DNA from: Desmodus rotundus
Lineage: Eukaryota; Chordata; Mammalia; Chiroptera; Phyllostomidae
DNA length: 64,000 bases
Assembly: GCF_022682495.2 (NCBI RefSeq)
Contig: NC_071387.1
Location: 148,412,347-148,476,346 of the forward strand
Direction: 5' to 3'
A model generated the notes under the pieces. The model did not search any database. It had not been told where the DNA came from and saw only the letters and a list, made by a program, of their open reading frames with translations. This document shows, in pieces, positions 25,255 through 37,459 of this stretch. The translations under genes and the position numbers were made by a program. The first letter of the stretch is position 1. Every line of letters begins with the position of its first letter.

Positions 25255-25955
25255 TCAAATTGTGTTCAAATCCAGTTTTATTAAAATTATTTGGGAATCT
25301 GAGAGCAGTACAAAGTCTCTGACTACGACCACTGGACACAGCAGGCATGACTTCGTGTTTTTGGTTTGTTGTGGGTTTGGGTACACGTCCTTTTCCAAAT
25401 CCGTTGTCCCTCATTTCATTACCAAATGGCAAAGTACCTTAAGTTTCTCTATCTACAACACCCTATTATTTATAGAACAGGAATTTGTAAAATATGATTG
25501 AAAAAATAAAATCCATAGATTCAAAAAATTCTCTTCAAATATTAAGAACATACAAAGTATACTAAAGACATCTACATTTAGTTATCCAAGTCACAAGATA
25601 GGCATTTGGTATCTGCAGTTTCTTGTTGCTAATTATAATTCAGAGACAATGTGTTCCCAAAGCTGTAAAAAAACTTCACTGACATTCCCTGTATAGTTTC
25701 AATGGATTTACAGAATAAAACCAGGGGAGTACTTTATTTGGCCTTTAAGAATCACAAGCCTTCTTTTTTCTTTAGTGGGATTTTTCTTCTGTAGTAGCTC
25801 AGGGCACTATTTGCTTACTTAATGACTTATAATTAGCATCTACCTTACAGGAGATTTAAGTATTGGTTTTGTAAAGTGTATTACTGAACAGCAAATGGTG
25901 GGAGGCCTTCCTGTCCAGGCAAAACTTCAGCTGACCTTAGAGGGCTTGGTGCTCC
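25255..25955 (-). other. CDO1: Probable CDO1 3' UTR
   Basis: About 700 bases without recognisable repeats follow the CDO1 stop codon and end near a canonical AATAAA read on the minus strand at 25282-25277. A weaker candidate AATAAA lies near 25736-25731. The length is in the usual range for mammalian CDO1 messages, but the cleavage site is inferred. Confidence 0.55.
25277..25282 (-). terminator. CDO1: Candidate CDO1 polyadenylation signal
   Basis: AATAAA on the minus strand about 675 bases after the CDO1 stop, with T- and GT-containing sequence downstream. It is the most distal canonical signal before the Tigger1-like repeat at 24849-25012. Transcript ends would be needed to confirm it. Confidence 0.45.
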
Positions 25956-25985
25956 TTAGTTGTTCTCCAGTGATCCTGAAGTCGC
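25956..25985 (-). CDS. CDO1: CDO1 exon 5 (last coding exon)
   Basis: 30 bases encode ATSGSLENN and the stop TAA, which matches the family C-terminus. The acceptor is TTTCTTGCAG just above 25985. This exon is too short to find by length alone; it is placed by the conserved tail and by the phase of exon 4. Confidence 0.95.
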   Translation of the reverse strand, partial: ATSGSLENN

Positions 25986-28900
25986 CTGCAAGAAAGAAAA
26001 AAACAAAACAAAACTGTGTGAGAATCTTCATACCAGACGCTTCAGCTTGTCCTGCGTTCTTTTCAGTGCACGAACACTCGCCCGTGGCGATGGAGCCCTG
26101 CTGCTCTGCTTCTGTCATAAGAGTAGCTCTTGGGGCATCAAAATGCGGAAAGCAAAGCAGGGCAATCACTTGAGAAAATCTGCCCTTGCTTCTCTCAAGG
26201 ACCATACTTTTTGTAAGACTCATGAGAATTGTTTTCAGTCTTTCCATTCCCTTAAACGGCCAGTTTATGTCACCAGGGGGAGAAGATTGCCGTATCGTAT
26301 TACTACTGGTTGCCTTATTATTTTTAGGTGGAAACTTGTTCCTCAAGGGGACCATGTGGTTATAGTCCACTCTCATTTATCTGTGGTCTGAACAGCATCA
26401 CTACTCAAACAAGAAACAAGCTGGCAATCTAAACAGGCAAGTTTCTTCCCTCGTATCACCAGAGTAGGGTCTCAAACTTTGCAAAGGATAACTCTGCAAG
26501 TTATCTGTGTTGTCCCAGCAAATTAGACCTATGAATATTAAGTCATACCAGAAGTTATACCAAGTAGATTTCACTCTTATTTCTGTAATGAATGAAAACA
26601 TCTTAGAAAAAAGCATACATTTTGAACTTTCTCAATAATTCCTTGCATCTAATTTACATTTATTTATAAACTGAAAATATAGTATCTGAAGTTAAAGAAA
26701 AGAATTAGGATATAAGGGGCCTTTCCCCTAAGTTAAGGTTCATCTGAACTTCAAGAATACTTAAAATATTTAAATAATATCTAGAACAAAAAAGCAATGC
26801 ATACAGTGTAATGTTGCCAAACCACGAATACTTACAAATGGAGTCCTGGTTCCAAATTTGCTATAGAATGTCATGGTGACTTTGTTCTTATGTCCTGTTC
26901 TCTGATCAAAGGCATGGCACGAATCGAAAGGTGGGCTGTACAAGTGAAGGCTCACGGCAGGCTCTGTATGGCTAATATTTTCTACTCGATGTAAGCCAAT
27001 AGAATCTAAACAACACCCAAGAAGAACAGACGAAGGATTTTAGATGACAGGTGTAGGTAAAAATTTTGTCAATCACCTGAGATCATAAATCAATTGGATG
27101 CATATGGAATGAACAAAATTAGAATTGAGCTTCTCGTTAAAGAGAGTAAGCCATATGCTCTGTTCTTCCCTGAAAACCCCCTAAAACTTCAGTGAAAGAA
27201 TAAAAAAGGCATCAACACACAAAGAAACTGGGAAAGAGGAAACATTAATAAATTAAAAGCTTAAACATACAGTTGACTCTTGAACGACATGGGCATCGGG
27301 GGAGCCAACTCCCACTCCCTACAATCAAAAATCTACATGTAACTTCTGATTCCTCCAAAACTGAAGTTGTCCCTCAGTATCCATGGGGAATTGGTTCCAG
27401 GACCCCCCCGCTCCGTGGATACAAAAATCTAAAGATGCGAGCCCCCTGTGTAAAATAGGGTACATCGATGCATAGTCAGAACTCTGCATCCGCAGACTAG
27501 CAACCTAAGAGAGAAAAACATTACAAGTATTTGTTGAAAAAAATCTGGGTATACGTGGGCCTGTCCAGTTCAAACCCAGTTCAAACTCAGGTTGTTCAGA
27601 ATTAACTATAGACAAAGAGCTTTGCAGAAGAGAGAAAACCAAATACTCATCTACTGATTTATGTTGTGAACCTCCCAAACACCTCAGAAATTGGCAGCAT
27701 GGGTATTTCTGGAAAAGGGGATGAAGATGGGGCTAAAAATATAAGAAATGGTTAAAACCTATTTCAGTAGAGTCTTACATCCCTTTCCCTACTTCTCCCA
27801 CTCCTTCCCCCTGGTAGAAGTCTGAGATCTTTTCTCTAGAAAGAATAGATGAACTCAAGAGAGGTGAAAAACAGGTGACTGAAGTGAAAATTTACATATT
27901 GAATGGGAAGAAAGAGCCCCACATTTTTCACCATCTTGCTGCCAGAATCCTGCCAGACAGGAATTTTTTCTCCAGGCAGGAGATAAGAAGCAGTTTCTCA
28001 GGGAATCTGGCTCGAGAACAAAGCCCTAAGGATACTGCCATTGGTTGTTCCTCCATAAAAAAAAAAAAAAATCTGCCAGATTAGTTATATCCTAAAGTCC
28101 AGTGTTCAGAGCTACCAACTGAGTTTTTCTGTGCCCGATTTTTAAATATTAGCACACAGCCAAGGTCACCACACATTTGAGCAAGGCCTCAAGTACGACA
28201 CACAGAGGCCAGAGCAACCTGAAAAGAAGCAACTAGAAACAGACACAATTCAGTAGAAGACTTCAAAAACAAGCTTATCATTAATATCCTCAGAGAGATA
28301 AGAGAAAATACTATAAGAGGACCAGAGATTAAAAGAACTTTTAGAAATAAAAACCTGAAGGGAAAGGCTGGAAGAAACACTGAGGAAGCTGAGAAAGACT
28401 CAAAGAACAAAGATAGAAAATAGGAAAGATACAATAAATCAGAGGAGGTTTAATATCTGAGTAACAGGAGTTTCAGGAATATAGCAAAAAAAAATGTCAA
28501 AGAAATAACTTGACAGTATTTTGCTGAAGGGAAGGACATTCAGTTTCCAGACTGAAAGAACACGCTGAGTCCCGAGAACAATGACTGAGAGGTATGAAAC
28601 ACGGTACATCGCTGTAATACTGGAGATGGAGCGAATACAACAAAAAAGATCTCGAAAGTTTTCAGAAAGAAAAAATAGGCTTCATAGGAAGATTCAAGAA
28701 TCAGAATGATACCAGGTTTTCAATGACAAGACTGAAAACATAAAGTCAAGTCATTATCTTTATAATTCTGAGGAAATATGATGGCCAGGTCATGATTTCA
28801 TATTCAGCTACATTATCAAACACGTTGCAAGGGGTTAGAACATAGAAATTTTTAGATAGATGAGGTCTCGAAAAATTTCTTTCCATGAACCCTTCCTCAT

Positions 28901-31900
28901 AGGGCCTTGGAGGATATGTTCTACTAAAACAAGGTTCTGGACCAAGGATGAAGCAGACAGGAGACCAGGAAATGGATGATGTGAGGAGAGCCCAGGATGA
29001 CAGCTGAGCCCTGGCCCAGACACCAACCTATCCACACAGAAGAAGGTCACAAGGCCCGGGAGGGGATGTCTCAAAGATTAAAATAAAGAAATAATGACAA
29101 AATACATGATTTTATAAAAATATGCTGAGAAGAAATTTATAGTTAGGAGAAAGTATGAGGATTAACCAAGGAAAGAATTCAGTGTAATTAGTGTAGTTAA
29201 TGTAGGCAGCACCTAATTTGGCCTTATGGTTTATGATCTGACTCCATGAACATGCACATGATAAAGGGCAAAGCCCAGAAGCAGACGACTTAGTCCCAGC
29301 TAGACTATATTTAAACAACTCAAAACTTCTAGAATCCTCAGTTCTCCGCACTTATATGGGGCCTAACTCTCAGGTCTATAAACTCTTTAATTGTATAGCT
29401 TACCACTTTAATACACTGGCTTCAGCACAATTCTAAACTAAAGTTCAACATTCTTAAGAACTGACCGTCCTTATACAAATTAATTATGTGTTTCTCCAAT
29501 TGCAAGTACATACACCATCCAATGCATGCTGGACAATTCTGTAAGTAAAGGCCTCACAAAAACTAGTTACCTACCCTTTAGAGAAGCTCCCGAGGCTCAC
29601 ATCTGGTCCCCAAAATTAATAATTTAAACATTATTATTATTTTTGGTCTTTGCTTCCTTTTCTCTGTCCCCATGGTGTACCCTCTGTCACAGTAATTCTG
29701 AACTTGGTGATACTTATGTATGCCAGTTTGAGCCTGGCCATGTCCACCTTTTGCCTGTCACAATAGGTAACTTGGTCTCCTTGCCCCAATTCTCCCGTTC
29801 CTCCACCCTGTGTTGCATGCTGCTACCAAACTGATCAAGATATTCCCAAATAAAAGTCTGCTGACCAAAGCACTTACTTTAAGCTGATCTTGGAGGCCCA
29901 GAACCTGATCTCACTTTCCTCTCCCACTCTTCCCACCCAAGTCCATTTTTCCTTTTCCCCTCCAGGTAGGCTGCTCCTGACCAGCTGTTACGTTAGCAAT
30001 GACTGTGCTTTCACTCGTGCTTTTCCCTGTACTTGAAACAGCATCCCCACTGATTAGTATCTATCTGCACTCCTACTCCTGCATCTGTAAAAAGCAAAGG
30101 TTGTAAATTTGTAATGTCTGATCATATGGAAAATCAGTATACAGAAATATTTAGCTTATCCCACCCAGTATTTTACCAATTGTCAAAACTTTCTATAAAA
30201 ATCAGAATTCCCCACTTCTATGGAAAGAGGCGTCAGGCTGATTTCACGGGAGCGGGGTGGTTGTTGGTGCCCCTGGCTTGCACATACGTTTCCACAGCCT
30301 CCTTCCCAGCCTGCAGCCAGCACCCATCCACCTCATCTGCTTGGCTCCTATACCCTGCATTGTAGACTCTACTAACTCTTCAAGACCTAATCTAGTTTCA
30401 CAAAGACTCTGTAACTAGCTGAAAGTAATTATTCTGTAAGACATTTTGCTTTATTGTGCATTATAAGGGCAACAAACTTGTTCTTGATCAGCTGGTGTGC
30501 CTCAAATATGAGTTTCCTGCTACATAAGAAACTAACAGCATGTGTTATGTGAATGGGAAGAAAAAACTTCCCATGAATAGTTCCCCTTTATCTGCAGTTT
30601 CACCTACCTGCAGTCAACCACGGTCTTAGTATATTAAGTGGAAAATTCCAAAAATAAACAATTCAGAAGTTGTAAATCGTGTGCCATTCTGAGCAGTGCA
30701 ATAAAAACCTCCCATTCCATCCCACCAGTGGTGAGTCATCCCTTTGTCCCACCTGCCATATGGCTCCCTGCCCTTTGGACACTTAGTAGCCATCTCAGTG
30801 ATCGGTCAGTTACCAGGTATTTTGAGACCACACTTCTGTAACTCTTATTACAGTATATTGTTATAATTGTTCTACTTTATCATTAATCATTACTTTTACT
30901 CTTCCTGTTCTTTATTTATAAATTAAACTTGATCATACTATGTATAGGAAAAACATAGTATACATAGGATTCAGTACAAACCATAGTTTCAGGGATCCCC
31001 TGGGAGTCTTGGAACATATCCCCCGCAGATAACAGGGGACTACTGTGTAATCTTACCTTTCTCAGTGCGTTTGTAAAAGGTGAAAGATTTATACGATCTG
31101 AAGAGAAACCAGAGTATCTCTCAGTGCATTTTGAAACGAATAAACAAATTTAAGGCAAGTATCAAGGCCAATATTTGTCTTTAAATAAGAGCCTGCATGG
31201 CCAGAAAAATCTCTGTAATATTTTACTGTATGTAAGTGGAATGCATCCAGAAAGAGTACAGTCTTTGCGGTATCAAATCGCTGAGATTCAAATCCTGGCT
31301 GCCACTTCAAAGGTGAATGACTTAGACAAGTTATTTAATTTTCCTATGTGTTGGAAAATCATCTGTTAAAGGGAATAAATTATCTCATATCAATTTGACA
31401 AGCACTCTGGAAAGTTACGATCCCCTTTAAGATACAGATGTTAATCACTACATTTCCTAAAAAGCATTTGGCTTTCCCATACCACATTTAGGGGAAAGAA
31501 TGAATTCTTGGTGAGAGATCCATAATCACTACTAAATGATGTGCTTTGTAAAGTTTCCCTTGAGAATACTCTGTTAAGCATGTTATATGAATTTTAGAAA
31601 AACTGGGACTAGCTAGCATTCCTAACTACTTCCAGAACATTGTTTTACATTTTCTTCTTTAAACAAATTTTTTTTTTAATTTATTGATTTGAGAGACAGA
31701 GTCAGAGAGAGAGACAGAAACACTAGACAACGCTCTAACCAACTGAGCTACCCGAGCCACCCGGCCAGGGCTATTTCTTTACATGTTTTTATTTTTTTTA
31801 AAGGTTTTATTTATTTATTTGAGAAAGAAGGGAAGGGAGGCAGAAAGAGAGGGAGAGAAACATGAATGTGTGGTTGCCTCTGGCACACCACCCACCGAGG

Positions 31901-34900
31901 ACCTAGCCTGAAACCTAGGCATGTGCCTGGATTGGGAATCGAACCGGCGACCCTTTGGTTTGCAAGCAGGCGCTCAATCCACTGAGCCTCACCAGCCAGG
32001 GCTCTTTACATTTTCTAACACGAAGACTAATATTTTGACCTTGGCCTCACTCCATTATTAAAAGACTCTATATGTGTAAATTCATATTTGATTCTAACTG
32101 TCCTAAGACTTCGCACGTAAATGACTTTTCAGTTGGCATTAATCTACACACATGTGTTTCTCATAAGTGATTCTAATCCAAATGCAAAACTTTACAAAAA
32201 ACAAAAACCACTGCTTTCTGGCCCTTTCCCAGGTATTTGAAATCACAACTCCATGATCCAAGCTCCACTGCACATGTGTAAGTAACCAATGTTACAGATG
32301 GGAGTTAAAGGTTTTTCCCACTTGCCCGTAGAAAAAGATACTGGATGTTACCGTTGATGTAGGCACACTGGTTTTCCCTCAAGGTTCTTTCCGACTTCTT
32401 GATCATCTCATTGGACTTTTTGTCAGGCCAGGCAAATAATGTCTCCTTTAGATTTCCCTGCAGCATCTTCAGAAAGCAGTGGGAGTTGGTGTGGTCGTGG
32501 ATACTGCTATATATACACAAAATGACAAACGAACTCAGTAGATAGTCCAGTACCCAGACGTGCAGTGACAGCCGGCCAAGAACTTACAGCTGCACAGTCA
32601 ACAGGACATCCCCCAGGATAAAATCCACTTCAACTGGATTTTAAACGGCATTAATCTATGATTCAACGTTGTTCAAGATAAATAGAATGTCTCCTATACC
32701 AATGCATATAAGGGGGATAGTTTTCATGCATATCCCCTACTAAAGAACAGTTCATTTTTTTAAAGACCTTGTTGTCTTTAAAATAATACTACTTTCATAA
32801 AAGAAACACAAAACCAGCAACCTTTTACCTTCTCCAAGAGATAGCTTTTATTAACTTAGTTAAGCTCAGCTAAAACTTGATTATAAAACTTCAATGGAGA
32901 AATTTTAGAAAGGACAAAAACAATCACCTATAATCATTGTATCACAGTGAGAATATTACTTAATATTTAATGATTTTTCTCAGGCTTTTTCTCTTTTAAC
33001 ATTTCTTTGGGGGACAAAAGATATATGTACCTATTACCACAGCCCTAAAATTATACTGTAATGTATACATAATGTTCACATTTTGTAGATTTAGAGTATC
33101 CTGTCTGTGATTACATCCCAATATTCATGGGGAAAAAAATTTGATTTGGGGAAAGAATTTATTCATATAATTTCAGAGTAAACAGTATTTAAGTTCATTT
33201 AGTAGAATTAGCTGTAGGATTGATTAAAATATATGAATCTATATACATTTTTGGCATTTATGTCATATGTTGAATTCTATTAGCCCTCATATGCCCCACA
33301 GGAAGAACCTGTTTCCTAAATCCATAGAGCCTTGTCCTACTCTTGCTATATAATCTGCCTTGAAAAAAACCTGAGAGACTGAGTGAAAACCATTCCGCTC
33401 CATGAGTACATAAACTAATCTACAGACCTAAGTTTCCAAAGTCTTGTAAATTTGTTTCCCTTCTCCCAATAAAAATGGGTCTGGATTATTGTTTCACCAC
33501 TCAAAAGACTGAGAAGGACCTGTTTGAAAGATAATACTCAATTAATAACAATGTTGGCAAATGTTTAAACTAAGGAAAAATAAGGAACCAAGTTTCAAAG
33601 AATTGGTATTAGATTAAGTTGCCTTACCCTCTATATTAAGAAAATAAACAATAAATTTGAAGTAGAAAGAAATGTTCTGAATTTGTGAATTGCTTTTCTA
33701 GCTCCAAATCTGGACGTTAGAGTCTTTGCTCCCATAATTGTTTACACACTTCAAAGTATGACAAAGGTCAAGTTTTAGCACAGTCCCACAAAACTTTGGA
33801 GAGAATATAAGTTAAACTGATTACCACCTATTTAATTTATTACTCATTTTGGGGACTGGTTTTGATATGCATGGTGTATGCCTAAACCCCTCATACTAAC
33901 TCCCATGAGATTTTTTTCTTGGGATTAGGGGGAAAATAATTATAAAATGAGATTTGTTACTGCTCTCAAGACTTGTGGCCAGCCTGGCACTATACATTTC
34001 ATATCCTGGAATACATACTCCAATAAATAATCTATGAACGAGTAGTTGTATTACCTGCCATGTCCTTCACCCCAACATAGAATCATTAGATTAAATTTTC
34101 CGTTTCCTTCATCTACAAGATTTCGGGTGTACCTGAAAGGAATATATTCAAAAGATTGAATTTGGTTAAAACAAGCACTGGGAAAAGAAGTATGTTACAA
34201 AATATCATTAATTTACAGATGTTACTGTTTCCACCTCTAAGCAATTCTGAATGTAGTTTTCTAATTAGAAATCCAGCATAAGTGAAAAATATTTTTCCCA
34301 GTTCATTTTGGACATTTTTATATTTTGAATCACATTTACAGTTGCTGTTTAAATTAATGGCAGGGGAAAAGTTAACAGGAATAAAAGCAAATTCCTTTAT
34401 TCTCCATGTGACTGCCTCAAACAGATAAAAAGAATAAAAGTTTCTCAGGAAGGTATTTGCAAAGTGCCTTAGTGCTCTAGGCAAGAATGTTGCTATTGTT
34501 TTTCTTCTTTTTTTTCCGTTTTTTGTCTTTTCCCTCAGGTAGCTACTCCTGAACTTGAAAAACAAGGTTTTATTAAATAGCTGTTCTAGAATTCTCCTTA
34601 GTTTTACTATATAGTCCAGGCACAAACCACATTCAAAAGTGCTCCTAAAGAAAAGTCCTCCACAAACACAGTGGGGATTGACCTAAGTCAGAGCGTAAGA
34701 GACCACATTAGGAAAGTAACTAATACTCTAAACCTTTTGCAATGAGAAAACAGTAATAAGCCAAAAAATAAAAAAGTTAAAATTAAAACAATCCTGAACC
34801 AAAACAACCACAACCACACCATCAGGAAAAAACAAATCAACTGTCAAGTTTCTATTGGTTCAAGAGCTACTAATGATGTTACATAATTAGCAAAGTTGGA

Positions 34901-37459
34901 TAATTACGACATTCATTTAAACTGCCACTTTTAAGGAAAGCAATCTTTACCCCATTTCCAGGGTAGTATTTGTTCATATGGTCGTCTGTTCACTTATGTC
35001 CTATATGCCTGCCTCCCCCCCAGCCAAAGGCCGAACGTGCACAGCAGGGCCACTGAGGGAGGTGATCAGCAAATGCTCTTTTGATGTCAGTCACCCTCAC
35101 TCTGTAGCCCTTTATGACCTAGCACGGGGCTGCACACATGGCCTTTAATTCACAGTAAACTTGGTTCCTGTACTACTTCTCCTTCCACCAGTTGTAGGGT
35201 CACCCCTCTTGCTTCTTTGGAGCTTCTTGCGGAGAATTCACTGTCAGATCCTCACTGGAACATATTCTGTCTTGGTTCTTCTGCACTGCCTTCCCAAGGT
35301 CAAAGATCAAATCCCTCACAGTGCTTGGACACTTATTACTTGCAAAAAATACTACAAATTGATTTCTGCTTTCCCTTCTCCCTCCCTTCCTCCTCCCCCA
35401 AATGCCCACCCAGGATTGCACCCATTGTCTTAATGAGCTGTCTCAGATAACTGTGTAACAGATCTATCCAAGTGATTGCATTTCAAATGGTTTAGAGCTT
35501 GTCAATCAAGACAAATTCAAGGTCCATGGAAATGTCCTCTTCTAAAGATTAAGAGCACTTGCAGCCTACCTGGTTAATTTCACTTGACAAATAATATCTC
35601 TAGGCAGAAGAAAACCACTATTATGCTCCATATATCTGCAAGAAGTTTAATAGTGATTTAGAGTGTGGGCTCTGGAACAATAGTGCTAATTTGATTTCTG
35701 GCACCGCTTGATGGAAGTATGACCTTGTGCAGTAATCCAAACTTTTTATTGCCTACCATTTCTCACCTGTAAAATACGGATAAGAATGGAACCAATCTCG
35801 GCAGGGTTGTGGAGGTAAATGAATTGATACAAGTGTCAAGTGACTGGAAGAGCGCCTGGCCCATGACAAGCCCTCAATTACTTGGTACTAATGGCAAAAT
35901 TAGAAACTAGACTCTGGTAACCTTATTGGCAGCCACAGAAGGACCAGCAGCAACATAAACTGAGTTGACAGGAACCAAAGGAATTTCTTATAGCCACTTG
36001 CATGTGGAAAATGGGATCCTAGGTAGGCTTCACTTATTTCAAGTTCTAAAATACAGTTGAGACACCCTTTGCCAACAAAAATTTACCAAATGCACCAATC
36101 CCCCCCAATTGGCAACCATGAAGATGCTCTCCGCTCTCCTTATCCATGATTCTGTCTCTGTTCTTGTTTGATTAGTTTGTTTTTTAGATTAAATTGATAG
36201 ATATGTATTTATTGCCATGTTATTGTTCATAGTTTTGACCTCCTTTTTCTTGAATAAATCCCTTTAACATTTCACATAATAATGGTTTAGTGAAACGACT
36301 AACAGAAACTGCCAAGGAAAGCATAATCTTTCCTTATTCTTCATTTTCAACTATCCCCTCCCGCCCCCCGCAACTAACCATAAAGACTGAAGCTCTAGCT
36401 ACCCTTCAGAAAACAACCTCTCAGTCCTTGGGGTGATTAAATTTTACTTCTGGCACCAGAGGATAGATAGAGATTCATTTTTACTTAAAAACCAAGTCAG
36501 CGCTGCAAAAGACCAGGCCTCCCGAGGCATCTCACTCCAGCACAGCTGGGAAGCAGCGGTCTTCAATTTACATTCCAGATCCTCAGAACTAAGGATAAGA
36601 GAAAGCATATTGCTTGGGGGCGAAAGAGAGACTGTCCTTTATTTCGAAAACCTGATGTTGGATTTAAATAAAACCGCAGCCCAGGAAGTTAAACTGGTTT
36701 GGAAGAAAGGGCACCACAAATTGAAGAAGAGCAGCTGACAACTCCAAGACGCACAAGAATGCCTGTTGGCAGGTGCCTGGTTGCGGGCGACTGACGTTGA
36801 GGTGATGGAGAACTAGCACTGGGGAAGTGTGTCCTCCACTGTTACCTTTTCTCAGAATGGCTGGTGTACTTCTCTCCTGGGAACACCACCCGCCATTAGT
36901 CCAGGCAGTCTGTTCCCCAAGGTACTGCTCCCGAGGGCAGGGGCAGAGAGAGGAGTGGTGGTTTTGAAGCTGAGAGGCGGGCGCGTGAGAACAGAAAACC
37001 GTAGACGCGCGTGGTGGCCTCTCCTCCGGTGGGCGATCCCCACAGAATCTATCTTCCACCCAAAGCGCGGAGAGCTAGCCCGGGCGCCCCGGCAGGAGGA
37101 GCAGCACTGCGGTGTGGCGAAGGACCGGGGTGCTAGAAGTGTGGGCGAAATGCGGTCTGCACTCTCCCGGAGCAAGACCCGGACCCTTCCTCCCCCAGCC
37201 AGCTCCTCAGCGGACTCCGAGAGTTGGTGCTGTTAGGCTTTCAGGCCCAAGCTCGAGATCCTCAGCCGGCCGGGCTAGAGCGCACTCACCTGTACTGGTC
37301 GTACTTGGCATACACTGCCCACTCGGCTGGGTCGCTCTCGTAGGCTTCCATGACGGCCTGCACCTCCTCCACATTGACCTCCTCGCTGGCGAACAGCTGG
37401 TGCAGGATGCGGATCAGATCAGCTAGTGTCCGTGGCTTTAGCACCTCGGTCTGCTCCAT
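25956..37459 (-). CDS. CDO1: Cysteine dioxygenase type 1, complete gene (5 coding exons)
   Basis: The five exons 37459-37290, 34132-34055, 32506-32352, 27005-26836 and 25985-25956 join in frame to 603 bases, a 200-residue protein, the usual mammalian length. All introns are GT-AG. The enzyme is cytosolic, has a cupin fold and non-haem iron, and oxidises L-cysteine to cysteine sulfinate, the entry to taurine and sulfate synthesis. Visible in the translation: iron ligands His86, His88 and His140; the Cys93-Tyr157 pair that forms the thioether cofactor; Arg60 for the substrate carboxylate; the Ser153-His155-Tyr157 triad; and Cys164. From my memory of the human protein there are only scattered changes, for example Ser25-Glu26 for Gly-Asp and Phe191 for Asn at the exon 4/5 join. 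The start is the only ATG giving the conserved N-terminus [15 protein letters not shown]12 lies upstream on the same strand. Identity is near certain. Confidence 0.98.
26000..26835 (-). other. CDO1: CDO1 intron 4
   Basis: No repeat I can name with confidence. Overlapping 140-codon frames exist on both strands near 25927-26391, but they include the true 3' exon on one side and intron on the other, show no known domain and are read as chance. Confidence 0.6.
26836..27005 (-). CDS. CDO1: CDO1 exon 4
   Basis: 170 bases encode the rest of Asp135 through residue 191, including His140, the [15 protein letters not shown] stretch with Tyr157 and Cys164, and the HKNKVTMTF strand. It ends in phase 0 after RTPF at GTAAGT. 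The last residue is Phe where human has Asn; the change lies on the exon edge. Confidence 0.97.
27266..27605. mobile_element. Tigger/pogo-type DNA transposon
   Basis: The left end 'cagttgactcttgaacgaca' pairs with the right end 'ttcaaactcaggttgttcag' as inverted repeats. A MER2-like stretch lies inside ('gttgtccctcagtatccatg', 'gaattggttccaggacccc'), which suggests nesting or shared ancestry. It lies in CDO1 intron 3. Confidence 0.7.
27860..29065 (+). mobile_element. Ancient L1M ORF1 region
   Basis: 'gaagggaaggacattcagtt', 'ccagactgaaagaacacgct', 'tacaacaaaaaagatctcga' and 'tttcagaaagaaaaaatagg' are ORF1 landmarks of old L1 families. No long frame. It lies in CDO1 intron 3. Confidence 0.65.
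29065..30585. other. CDO1: CDO1 intron 3, unassigned sequence
   Basis: Unique-looking to weakly L2-like sequence (for example around 29680-30060). Short frames only; no exon signals on either strand. Confidence 0.4.
30585..31050. mobile_element. Tigger-type DNA transposon, non-autonomous
   Basis: The left end 'ccctttatctgcagtttcac' and the right end 'catatcccccgcagataaca' to 'ggggactactgtgta' are inverted repeats of the Tigger group. The inside matches its usual filler ('gtggaaaattccaaaaataa'). Confidence 0.75.
31235..31385 (+). mobile_element. MIR SINE
   Basis: 'gagattcaaatcctggctgc' and 'agacaagttatttaattttc' follow the MIR consensus, with a decayed 3' end. Confidence 0.7.
31672..31772 (-). 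mobile_element. VES-related tRNA-SINE, short copy
   Basis: Minus strand: the head is the reverse of 'aaccaactgagctacccgag' and 'ccacccggccagggct'; the tail is the oligo-T with 'aatttattgatttgagag'. The central part is missing, so only about 100 bases remain. Confidence 0.75.
31785..32002 (-). mobile_element. VES SINE
   Basis: Nearly complete, minus strand: 'ccactgagcctcaccagcca' at the head, B-box complement 'gggaatcgaaccggcgaccc', tail 'ttttatttatttatttgaga'. Exact 9-base duplication TCTTTACAT at 31776-31784 and 32003-32011. It sits next to the short copy. Confidence 0.93.
32352..32506 (-). CDS. CDO1: CDO1 exon 3 (iron-binding HxH exon)
   Basis: 155 bases encode Ser83 through Asn134 plus the first base of Asp135. 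The stretch [12 protein letters not shown] supplies His86, His88 and Cys93. The acceptor is TATATAG before CAGTATC, chosen over the CAG three bases downstream because it keeps the conserved double serine. The donor is GTAACA. Confidence 0.97.
32507..34054 (-). other. CDO1: CDO1 intron 2
   Basis: AT-rich sequence without a clear repeat family or nested gene. Confidence 0.6.
34055..34132 (-). CDS. CDO1: CDO1 exon 2
   Basis: 78 bases between the acceptor CTTTCAG and the donor GTAATA. It encodes the end of Arg57, then [20 protein letters not shown] and GEGHG, and two bases of Ser83. It includes Arg60, which in the family contacts the carboxylate of cysteine. Human has Gln at position 65 where this copy has Glu (human residue from memory). 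Confidence 0.97.
35650..35880 (+). mobile_element. MIR SINE
   Basis: 'agagtgtgggctctggaaca', 'ttctcacctgtaaaatacgg' and 'gcctggcccatgacaagccc' give a nearly full MIR. It lies in CDO1 intron 1. Confidence 0.85.
36070..36300 (-). mobile_element. HAL1 3' fragment (copy D)
   Basis: Reversed HAL1 3' UTR, close to copies A and B: 'tttattgccatgttattgtt', 'catagttttgacctcctttt', 'aaatccctttaacatttcac'. No ORF1. It lies in CDO1 intron 1. Confidence 0.8.

Noticed and set aside
25927..26391. Overlapping frames of 149 and 143 codons on both strands near the end of CDO1.
   Set aside because: The minus frame runs through intron 4 and then exon 5; it has no domain and ignores the clear acceptor at 25986. 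The plus frame is antisense to this. Both are chance.
31785..32002. tRNA gene-like A and B boxes.
   Set aside because: These belong to VES SINEs, which derive from a tRNA. There is no intact cloverleaf, and duplications and an A/T-rich tail mark retroposition. The same holds for the other VES copies.
34113..34625. 170-codon minus frame, the longest except for exons and L1.
   Set aside because: It lies in CDO1 intron 1 and runs out of frame into exon 2. The translation is low-complexity and hydrophobic with no family resemblance.
36664..37426. Several frames of 100-135 codons around CDO1 exon 1.
   Set aside because: GC-rich sequence has few stops. The real exon is the 170-base minus segment; the others have no conserved motif.
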